Positions 1-5,303 of a stretch of 6,641 bases of DNA are shown piece by piece. Within the stretch, counting starts at the first letter, position 1, and each line of letters begins with the position of its first letter. Position numbers and translations under genes: made by a program. Location of the stretch: NCBI GenBank assembly GCA_964542855.1, contig CAZIWJ010000208.1, positions 1 through 6,641 of the forward strand. Direction: 5' to 3'. The stretch is from CAZIWJ01 sp964542855. Its GTDB lineage: Bacteria > Bacteroidota > Bacteroidia > Cytophagales > Cyclobacteriaceae. The notes beneath the pieces were generated by a model that was not told the origin of the DNA, ran no database searches, and worked only from the letters and a program-made list of their open reading frames with translations.

Positions 1-85
1 CTCCATATTTCACTGCGAAATTGGTCTATGGCCATAATGATGTAGGTTAAAAAATTGAAAAAAGTGCCTTCGTAAGGTTAAGTTG
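1..85. other. left window edge, no assignable gene
   Basis: This is the sequence past the 3' end of coaE. Two incomplete reading frames touch it and neither can be assigned. On the minus strand an ATG at 35-33 opens a frame reading MAIDQFRSEIW before the edge, which would be a gene start 50 bp downstream of coaE. On the plus strand a frame enters from the edge and stops with TAA at 48-50 (ending LVYGHNDVG), which would be the tail of a convergent gene. Both are too short to tell from chance. The remaining bases are AT-rich and include the weak terminator listed separately. Confidence 0.3.
49..77 (-). terminator. weak candidate terminator after coaE
   Basis: Read on the minus strand, nine bases after the coaE stop codon, the sequence CCTTACGAAGG (77-67) can form a hairpin of only 4 bp with a 3-base loop. 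It is followed by CAC, six T, CAA and six T (63-49). The T tracts fit an intrinsic terminator, but the stem is short and half AT, so termination may be inefficient or absent. Read on the plus strand it lacks a good T tract. Confidence 0.3.
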
Positions 86-694
86 TTATTCTTGCGAAGA
101 AGTTGAAAAAAGTTTGTGTAGCTGTAACGCTAACGGTACAGCTAACTGTCTGTTATCGTTCACAATAATATAATCAGATTTTTTTATTTTCTCTTCTTCT
201 GACAGCTGTAAATTTATAATGTCCTTGATTTGTTGCTCTTCACGGTGGGGGTCGCGCAATTTTACTCGTTTTATTCTTTCCTCGACGGGTGCAGTAACCG
301 TAATCAGGTAATCGAGTGTTTGGTACGATCCAGACTCGATCAGCAGCGCAGCTTCTTTAATTACGTATGCGGCATTTTTGTTTTGGTTTAACCAGTTTTC
401 ATAATCCACTCCTACCCTTGGATGTACTAGTTTATTCAGCATCGCTGTTTTTTGCTTATCGGCAAAAACTGTAGTTGCCAGGTATTCTCTGTTAACATTT
501 CCGCTGTTTAAGTAGGCCTGTTCCCCGAAGTGGTATACAATATGCTGCCTGAGAACACTGTCGGTATTAATAAGGTTTTTCGCCCGGGAGTCGGCATCGT
601 ACACGGGTGTACCCAGGCAATGAAATACCCGGCAAATTATACTCTTACCGGCACCAATTCCGCCCGTAATTCCAATTTGAAGGGGCTTACTCAT
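86..694 (-). CDS. coaE: dephospho-CoA kinase
   Basis: CoaE catalyses the last step of coenzyme A biosynthesis in the cytosol: ATP-dependent phosphorylation of the 3'-hydroxyl of the dephospho-CoA ribose. The 202 aa length is normal for the family. Visible motifs are the Walker A P-loop GGIGAGKS at residues 11-18, the VYDAD segment (31-35) with the conserved aspartate expected at the active site, LVHPRV around 89-94, EAALLIESG (114-122) matching the family's E-x-P-L-L-F-E region, an arginine-rich lid-like segment (LRDPHREEQ, 146-154), and SDYIIVND (173-180) near the C terminus. The ATG at 694-692 overlaps the end of the ybbR-like gene by 8 bp (ATGAGTAA, with TAA closing the upstream gene), so translational coupling is likely. 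It is the last clear gene of the minus-strand operon. Confidence 0.97.
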   Translation of the reverse strand: MSKPLQIGITGGIGAGKSIICRVFHCLGTPVYDADSRAKNLINTDSVLRQHIVYHFGEQAYLNSGNVNREYLATTVFADKQKTAMLNKLVHPRVGVDYENWLNQNKNAAYVIKEAALLIESGSYQTLDYLITVTAPVEERIKRVKLRDPHREEQQIKDIINLQLSEEEKIKKSDYIIVNDNRQLAVPLALQLHKLFSTSSQE

Positions 695-1676
695 TGTAAA
701 CTTTAACTTTAGTGGGCGTTATCTTAACAGAAGACACGTAAGGGGGGCGATTACTGATTTTAAGAGTAATGGTACTATCGGATGCATTAAGGGCATCGTA
801 ATCGGCGAAAACAATAATAGGCTGGTTTTCCACGAGATCGTTGTATCGTGGTATGGTTTCCAGTTCGAGCATGGCTTCACGGGCTCTCAGCTTTATATTA
901 CTGTTTTCAGGAAAATTTACCTTTGAGATGGATACTTCCTGAACTACATTAATGATCCGGTCAACTGTAAACGATACGTTGACAACTTCCGGAGTAGCGC
1001 TGAGCAATTCCTGTTCTTCAAGGGAGAGAGCCACCTTTTTTTCAAAATCCTCGTTGATATCCTGCTCATCCAGTTTTATGACATAGGTTGAAGGCATGGT
1101 GTCGAGTACAGCAGCAGGTCCCTGAATCAGCACTTCCGAAGGGTTTACGTAAACGGGCGAGCTGATCCGGTAATTATCATCTACCTGTATGCTTTTTTTG
1201 TCTAAGTAAACCCTTACCGGCCGGCTAACCAAACGATCAATTGCCAGTTTAATAGTGTCTGTTAATATGCCGTTAAGCGTGAACTGATTTTCAATTTTAT
1301 CGCGGATACGGCTTTCCAGATTTGCGGTAAGGATGTAAGATGTTCCTGTTGTGCCGGTAAGGGAAATTTCGAGAGGGGAGGCGTCGTTGAGCAAATTTTT
1401 TTTTAGGAGATTCCATCCTCCTCCATTTACGCTTAGCTGTATTGAGGAAGGCAGTTCCTCAAGTGCTACGAGGCTATCTTTATTAAACTCGAAAGTTACA
1501 GGATAATTAATTTTGGCGGTGTAGTCCTGTTTATTCAGCGCATTAAAAAACCAGAAAATAGTAGTAGCCGCCAGGCAGAGAAAAAATAATTTCAAGTCTC
1601 CCTGGCGGCGAGTTGGAAAAACTGCCCTGATTTTCTTCAGCACAGCGGTAAGTGGTATTTTACCCAGCCAGCTCAA
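687..1676 (-). CDS. YbbR/CdaR-like membrane-anchored protein
   Basis: This 329 aa protein has a basic cytoplasmic N terminus, one hydrophobic segment at about residues 28-46 (rich in F, L and A, ending FWFFNALN), and a long beta-rich part expected outside the membrane. That is the YbbR-family layout of one N-terminal membrane helix followed by repeated YbbR domains. The clearest motif is the repeat core NPSEVLIQGPAAVLDTM (178-194). In Firmicutes the relative CdaR modulates the diadenylate cyclase CdaA. No cyclase gene lies here and the role in Bacteroidota is not settled, so that link is only a family analogy. The start codon is TTG (1676-1674), 4 bp after the yajC stop. No in-frame ATG or GTG lies upstream before a stop codon, and the next internal ATG (residue 194) would lose the membrane helix. 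An A9 run on the coding strand lies at 1404-1396. The 3' end overlaps coaE by 8 bp. Confidence 0.85.
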   Translation of the reverse strand: MSWLGKIPLTAVLKKIRAVFPTRRQGDLKLFFLCLAATTIFWFFNALNKQDYTAKINYPVTFEFNKDSLVALEELPSSIQLSVNGGGWNLLKKNLLNDASPLEISLTGTTGTSYILTANLESRIRDKIENQFTLNGILTDTIKLAIDRLVSRPVRVYLDKKSIQVDDNYRISSPVYVNPSEVLIQGPAAVLDTMPSTYVIKLDEQDINEDFEKKVALSLEEQELLSATPEVVNVSFTVDRIINVVQEVSISKVNFPENSNIKLRAREAMLELETIPRYNDLVENQPIIVFADYDALNASDSTITLKISNRPPYVSSVKITPTKVKVYNE

Positions 1677-1680
1677 AAGG

Positions 1681-1992
1681 TTACTTCTTGGTTCCTTCGC
1701 TAGCCTCCACGGAAACTGAAGCCTTATTTACTTTAAGTTTAGTACCTCGATCAACATCCAGCGTTACACTATCTTCTTCGATAGCAACGACCTTACCATG
1801 GATTCCTCCGACGGTTACAACGCTATCGCCTTTTTTTATGGCCTCCATAAAATTTTTCTGGGCCTTTTGTTTTTTTTGTTGAGGACGGAAAATAAAGAAG
1901 TAGAAAACAACGATAATTCCCCCGAAGAGGATTAGGTTGCCGTACAGCTGGCTTCCACCACCATCTGCTTGCAGTAATAAGCTGTGTAACAT
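1681..1992 (-). CDS. yajC: preprotein translocase accessory subunit YajC
   Basis: YajC is a small inner-membrane protein that associates with SecDF as an accessory part of the Sec translocase. This 103 aa protein has the family layout: a short glycine-containing N terminus (QADGGGSQ), one membrane helix at about residues 17-35, the signature FRPQQKKQK directly after the helix (35-43), and a cytosolic beta domain containing KKGDSVVTVGGIHGKV (53-68). The length is typical. The ATG start at 1992-1990 places the helix correctly. No good ribosome binding site is visible, only an AAAAAGG about 16 bases upstream, which is far for one. The gene sits 29 bp after the DUF1573 lipoprotein gene and 4 bp before the ybbR-like gene, inside the minus-strand operon. 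secD and secF are not in the window. An A8 run at 1877-1870 encodes part of the QQKKQK stretch. Confidence 0.95.
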   Translation of the reverse strand: MLHSLLLQADGGGSQLYGNLILFGGIIVVFYFFIFRPQQKKQKAQKNFMEAIKKGDSVVTVGGIHGKVVAIEEDSVTLDVDRGTKLKVNKASVSVEASEGTKK

Positions 1993-2021
1993 GTATTGAG
2001 TTAATACCTTTTTAAAATTTA

Positions 2022-2549
2022 TTATTTTGTTGGCCCAGCCACTCCTGAACCTTTCGGGTTCACTACGCTTCTTATGCGAAGCTGAGAAGTTGGCGGATTG
2101 GTATTGGCAGTAAGCGTTACTGTTTTATTCTGGGTTCCCGGCTTATTAGTACTGTTGAACTGAACCAGGATTTCACCTTCCTCACCAGGGCCAATAGGCG
2201 TTTTAGGATATTTGGGTACCGTACAACCACAGGAAGCACGAGCGTTTTTAATGATTAACGGTGCCTCGCCTTCATTAGTAAAAGCGAACGTGTGGGTAAC
2301 TACATCACCTTCAGTTATAGTACCAAAGTCGTGGAAAGTTTCCGCAAACTTAAATTCGGGCGCCTGTCCTTCTTCAGCGCTGCTTGTTTGATTGGCCAGC
2401 GTAGCCGGTTGAGGAGAAACAGAAGATGTGGTGTTTCCTCTTTCTAGTTTGGCTACTCGTTCTTCAAGTGTTTTTACCCGATCCTGCAGACCGGAATCGC
2501 AGGCAGAAAGAAACACTGCGCCGAGTATAGCAAAGTGGAATAATTTCAT
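2022..2549 (-). CDS. DUF1573 domain lipoprotein
   Basis: The 175 aa protein starts with a short lipoprotein signal peptide: hydrophobic residues 5-14, then LSAC with the lipidation cysteine at residue 17, so it is expected to be anchored in a membrane facing the periplasm or outside. Next come a heptad-like segment (about 21-38, LQDRVKTLEERVAKLERG), which is probably a short coiled coil for oligomerisation, and a low-complexity S/T/Q/P linker to about residue 64. The DUF1573 domain covers about 65-162, with the family signature FHDFGTITEGD (72-82), FTNEGEAPLII (90-100), SCGCT (106-110) and GPGEEGEI (120-127). DUF1573 is an immunoglobulin-like fold of unknown function, common in Bacteroidota. 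The CGC pair could form a disulfide or bind metal, but nothing here proves either. The ATG at 2549-2547 follows a 40 bp AT-rich gap without a Shine-Dalgarno sequence. Confidence 0.88.
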   Translation of the reverse strand: MKLFHFAILGAVFLSACDSGLQDRVKTLEERVAKLERGNTTSSVSPQPATLANQTSSAEEGQAPEFKFAETFHDFGTITEGDVVTHTFAFTNEGEAPLIIKNARASCGCTVPKYPKTPIGPGEEGEILVQFNSTNKPGTQNKTVTLTANTNPPTSQLRIRSVVNPKGSGVAGPTK

Positions 2550-2589
2550 AATAATAAATTAAATGGACAATTAAACGGTAACAAAGAAA

Positions 2590-2907
2590 TTATAATTCTT
2601 CGTTTTCTTCTTTATTTTTAATCTTTTCTATTAGCAAATCAACATCAGTTATTAGCTGTTTTGCTTTTTCCTTGGCGTCATTAATTACCCTTTCGCCGTT
2701 AGATTTAGCAATGCTGTCGGGAATGTTTGCATTAGTTTGAACAAGCTCGTCGAGAAGTTCTTCCAGTTTTTCCCGGTATCTCTCTAGTTGAAAAGTAACT
2801 TTATCGCGTGTATTAGACCCTTTGTCAGGAGCATAAAGAATGCCAAATACAGCGCCCAGGCTTAGTCCGGTGATGAAAGAAAAAATGTTGCTGCCTAATT
2901 TGCTCAT
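2590..2907 (-). CDS. YtxH domain small membrane protein
   Basis: This 105 aa protein fits the YtxH family: one N-terminal membrane helix rich in glycine (about residues 8-26, FSFITGLSLGAVFGILYAP), followed by the family's AP-x-K/S-G-x-x-T-R motif, here APDKGSNTR (26-34). The rest is a charged helical region (about 38-58 and 74-105) with coiled-coil character and an acidic C-terminal tail, ENEEL. Relatives are annotated as general stress or gas-vesicle-like proteins, but their biochemical role is unknown. I infer an inner-membrane protein with a cytosolic helical tail. It lies 47 bp after nusB and 40 bp before the DUF1573 gene. A sequence resembling a Bacteroidota -7 promoter element lies in the gap upstream, so it may have its own transcription start. 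Confidence 0.85.
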   Translation of the reverse strand: MSKLGSNIFSFITGLSLGAVFGILYAPDKGSNTRDKVTFQLERYREKLEELLDELVQTNANIPDSIAKSNGERVINDAKEKAKQLITDVDLLIEKIKNKEENEEL

Positions 2908-2930
2908 TATTCAGGGATTTTCATGAAACA

Positions 2931-2938
2931 CAAAGGTA
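2931..2938 (-). promoter_or_regulatory. candidate internal -7 element before ytxH
   Basis: Read on the minus strand, 2938-2931 is TACCTTTG, an exact match to the Bacteroidota -7 consensus TAnnTTTG. It lies 23 bases before the ytxH ATG, in one of the widest gaps of the operon. A transcript from it would have a leader of under about 20 bases. No TTTG is seen at the usual upstream spacing; the nearest TTG (2968-2966, within the end of nusB) is 27 bases away, which is too far. Support therefore rests on the -7 match and its intergenic position. Confidence 0.3.
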
Positions 2939-2954
2939 ATCAATATTTTAACTA

Positions 2955-4070
2955 TTAACGATTGTCAATTAGGCCCCTTCCACTTTTTCTGATCAGGCCA
3001 TTTTCCTGTAATTCCTGCGAAAGCGAGTCGAGCAATCCGTTAACAAACTTTTTACTTTTCTGCGTGCTGTAGCGCTTGGCAATATCTATGTATTCGTTAA
3101 TACTTACTTTAACGGGGATATTGTAAAAATATGTCATTTCTCCTAAAGCCGTTTTCAGAATTACCTGATCCATGAAGGCAAAACGATCGAGCTCCCAGTT
3201 TTTCGTTTTAGAAGAGATATATTCTTCGTAGGTACTTTCATTGGCCAGGGTATGGTCGTACAGGTTTCCTATGAATTCCATTTCTTCTTCTACATCGAAC
3301 ACGAGCAGGTCATCGGACTGGTCGGTGTCCTCCTTAAAATTGTCGAAAAGTTTGTTGAGCAGGCTTCGAGTCATTTTTTTATTTTCCTGCCAGTTGATGT
3401 CTCGCTCTTCAAAAAAGTCATTAAACCGCTCGTCTTTCATTATTTGTTCGCTAACAACATGCTGCAGTATTCTCAGGTTATGCTCAAAATCGGTTTCATT
3501 TTCTTTTTCCTCAAGTTCGGGTGTTTCCAGTGATTTTAACCAGGGTTTTACATCACTGGCGTATCGCTGCCAGTCGATGGGGGTTCTGTTTACCAGTACC
3601 CTTAGCGCCTGGTGTTCTTCCAGGTGCATTAGCGCTTTATTCTCTTTGAATAACAAAGGGTCGTTCTGTGTATCCTGCCTTTTAAACCAGTAAAGCAGTT
3701 GTAAAATCTGGCCTGCGTTCATAAGAATTTGGTTGATGTTTTTCAGCATCATGTTTCTCATGTTTTTCTGGTCGCGCTGGTTCATGCGGATATATTCAGC
3801 CAGTGCTTCTTTTACTGCATCGGCCACTTCTGCTTCTGTTGCAGAAGCATCGAATTTCGCAGGCTCTTTAAAGAATTTACCAAAAAGATATTTGGCCTGT
3901 TTTTTCTGCTCGCCCAGTTTTTCTTTATCGGCATCCGGATTTTGGAACAGGTCAGGGGTAAACTTTTCATCGAGCTGTTCTTTCACTACATCTACATTAG
4001 CCCGTTCGCATTGCTTGTATGCGTACAGGTACTGCACAACCTTCACCCTCAGTACTCTTCTGTTTAGCAT
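2955..4070 (-). CDS. nusB: long-form transcription antitermination factor NusB
   Basis: NusB, together with NusE (ribosomal protein S10), binds boxA RNA and supports processive transcription of rRNA operons. The E. coli protein is 139 aa; this one is 371 aa. The N terminus has the family's basic helix (NRRVLRVKVVQYLYAY, 3-18), where the RNA-contacting arginines normally lie. The C-terminal part, about 291-353, is clearly NusB: LDRFAFMDQVILKTALGEM (294-312), NIPVKVSINEYIDIAKRYST (317-336) and KSKKFVNGLLDSL (338-350). Between them are roughly 200 charged, mostly helical residues with no motif I recognise. Long NusB proteins are usual in Bacteroidota, so this is not a fusion error: the frame is open throughout and the same helix style continues. 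The ATG at 4070-4068 is 1 bp after the dehydrogenase stop, so the two are probably translationally coupled. Confidence 0.93.
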   Translation of the reverse strand: MLNRRVLRVKVVQYLYAYKQCERANVDVVKEQLDEKFTPDLFQNPDADKEKLGEQKKQAKYLFGKFFKEPAKFDASATEAEVADAVKEALAEYIRMNQRDQKNMRNMMLKNINQILMNAGQILQLLYWFKRQDTQNDPLLFKENKALMHLEEHQALRVLVNRTPIDWQRYASDVKPWLKSLETPELEEKENETDFEHNLRILQHVVSEQIMKDERFNDFFEERDINWQENKKMTRSLLNKLFDNFKEDTDQSDDLLVFDVEEEMEFIGNLYDHTLANESTYEEYISSKTKNWELDRFAFMDQVILKTALGEMTYFYNIPVKVSINEYIDIAKRYSTQKSKKFVNGLLDSLSQELQENGLIRKSGRGLIDNR

Positions 4071-4071
4071 A

Positions 4072-5175
4072 TTAAAATGTCTTTCCCTTTATTCTATTCA
4101 CTGCTTCTATACGCCTCACGGCCATTTGCATTGCGGCCTCGTGTGTAGTAATTTTCTGCTGTTTGGATGTTCGGAAAACTTCAATACACTTATTGTAGAT
4201 ATCTCCTACTTTATGAAACAAATGTTCCTTGTTGAACTGCTTATAATATTCCGAAACTACGGCCGTTACGCCGCCCCCGTTAACCAGGAAATCAGGCGCA
4301 TACAGAATTCCTTTTTCTTCCAGTGCTTTAGCGTGTTTGTTCTCATCGGCCAGTTGGTTATTGGCTGCGCCGGCAATAATTTTACACTTTAAACGAGGAA
4401 TGGTTAAATCGTTTATGGTAGCACCCAGTGCACAAGGAGCGTAGACATCGGCGTCGACGTCGTATATTTCATCAACATCTACAAAATGAGCACCACTGGC
4501 TTTTGAAGTAGCCATCAGTTTACGCTGGTCATAATCGCTGATAAACACCGTTACTCCTTCTTTACTCAAATACTCGGCCAGTTTATATCCGACGCCTCCT
4601 GCCCCCTGGATCGCCACTTTTTTGCCTTCCAGACTATCTGTTCCAAAAACTTCTTTAACCCCGGCTTTAATACCCATGTAGGTGCCATAAGCCGTAATGA
4701 TCGAAGACGCTCCTGATCCGCCCAGCGTTTCGGGAAGCCCGACTACGTAAGGCGTTGATTTATAAATCATTTCCAGGTCTTGCGTGGTCATGTTCACATC
4801 ACAGGCCGTAACGTACCGACCTCCAAGGCTATTAATGAACTGGCCGAACCTTCGAAAAAGGGCTTCACTTTTAATTTCAGCCGGATTACCAATGATAACT
4901 GCTTTTCCTCCTCCGGCATCAATTCCTGCAATGGCCGATTTATACGTCATGCCCCTGGCCAGCCTCAGAGCATCCTGAAGGGCTTCTTTTTCGCTAGCAT
5001 AATTCCACATCCGGGTACCGCCGCAGGAAGGGCCAAGTGTGGTATCGTGTATGCAAATGATTGCTTTAAGCCCCAATCTTTTTTCCTGGCAAAAAACCAG
5101 TTGCTCATGGTCATATGCCTGCATATCTTTAAAAGGAGAAAAAAAGTCTGACTCTTCCGTAGCTGATAAATTCAT
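4072..5175 (-). CDS. leucine-dehydrogenase-like amino-acid dehydrogenase (Glu/Leu/Phe/Val family)
   Basis: The enzyme should reversibly deaminate an aliphatic amino acid to its 2-oxo acid and ammonia with NAD+ in the cytosol. The 367 aa length matches leucine dehydrogenases (about 365 aa). The substrate domain shows LGPSCGGTRMW (48-57), MTYK with K79 and GGGK with K91 (the two lysines for carboxylate binding and catalysis), and D126 in ACDVN, matching the family's conserved aspartate. The Rossmann domain has QGAGGVGYKLAE (190-201) followed by FISD with D214, a position where an acidic residue favours NAD+ over NADP+. Further matches to Bacillus leucine dehydrogenase are VGLPETLGGSG (145-155), AGAANNQL (268-275), KGILYAPDFLVNGGG (288-302) and E309. 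Leucine, valine or isoleucine is the likely substrate, but the pocket was not modelled. It is first in the minus-strand operon and divergent from the ABC exporter. No Shine-Dalgarno sequence precedes the ATG at 5175-5173. Confidence 0.93.
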   Translation of the reverse strand: MNLSATEESDFFSPFKDMQAYDHEQLVFCQEKRLGLKAIICIHDTTLGPSCGGTRMWNYASEKEALQDALRLARGMTYKSAIAGIDAGGGKAVIIGNPAEIKSEALFRRFGQFINSLGGRYVTACDVNMTTQDLEMIYKSTPYVVGLPETLGGSGASSIITAYGTYMGIKAGVKEVFGTDSLEGKKVAIQGAGGVGYKLAEYLSKEGVTVFISDYDQRKLMATSKASGAHFVDVDEIYDVDADVYAPCALGATINDLTIPRLKCKIIAGAANNQLADENKHAKALEEKGILYAPDFLVNGGGVTAVVSEYYKQFNKEHLFHKVGDIYNKCIEVFRTSKQQKITTHEAAMQMAVRRIEAVNRIKGKTF

Positions 5176-5186
5176 AAAATCGGAGC

Positions 5187-5217
5187 TTTGTTTACACCAT
5201 TGATGTTTTTACCTTTT
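5187..5217 (+). promoter_or_regulatory. candidate promoter for the ABC exporter
   Basis: On the plus strand, TTTG at 5187-5190 is followed after 19 bases by TACCTTTT at 5210-5217. This resembles the Bacteroidota pattern of a -33 TTTG and a -7 TAnnTTTG about 19-20 bases apart, with one mismatch at the last position of the -7 element. A start near 5224 would give a leader of about 80 bases before the GTG start at 5304. The call rests on pattern only. Confidence 0.35.
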
Positions 5218-5224
5218 ACAGGTA

Positions 5225-5232
5225 CAAAAGTA
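5225..5232 (-). promoter_or_regulatory. candidate -7 element for the dehydrogenase-nusB-coaE operon
   Basis: Read on the minus strand, 5232-5225 is TACTTTTG, an exact match to TAnnTTTG. It would place the transcript start around 5218 and give a leader of about 43 bases before the dehydrogenase ATG at 5175. No TTTG is found at the expected spacing upstream; the nearest TTG (within GTTGCC) is only 13 bases away. It faces the candidate plus-strand promoter, with the two -7 elements 7 bases apart. Confidence 0.38.
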
Positions 5233-5303
5233 TTTATTTTTACGGCAACTTTATTACTCATCTCTGTATAAACCATTTTGGGTCTCAACCCGTTCTACAT
5301 CAT

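Noticed and set aside
1..85. Search for reverse-complement adapter (GCTCTTCCGATCT) at the left end
   Set aside because: It is not present; the first bases show no adapter match, so contamination is seen only at the right end.
1652..1882. Plus-strand open frame of 76 codons over yajC and the start of ybbR
   Set aside because: It is antisense to yajC, whose signature motifs are clear; the Ser/Thr-rich product matches no family I recognise.
3241..3693. Plus-strand open frames of 150 and 93 codons inside nusB (3241-3693 and 3252-3533)
   Set aside because: They are antisense to nusB, overlap each other in different frames, and show Ser/Phe/Leu-rich composition typical of the complement of Lys/Glu-rich coding sequence.
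3729..4067. Plus-strand open frame of 112 codons with a hydrophobic Phe-rich product
   Set aside because: It is antisense to the N-terminal half of nusB; the apparent hydrophobicity comes from complementing Lys/Glu codons.
3733..4392. Plus-strand open frame of 219 codons across the nusB-dehydrogenase junction
   Set aside because: It is antisense to two genes with clear family motifs, and its product is a Ser/Phe/Cys-rich string with no recognisable motif, as expected for a reverse-strand shadow.
4780..5151. Plus-strand open frames inside the dehydrogenase (4780-5151 and 4784-4978)
   Set aside because: They lie opposite highly conserved dehydrogenase segments and have no family features.
5213..5230. 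CTTTT-N8-AAAAG inverted repeat in the divergent gap as an operator
   Set aside because: The arms are only 5 bp and AT-rich, and they coincide with the two candidate -7 elements, so a separate operator is not needed to explain them.
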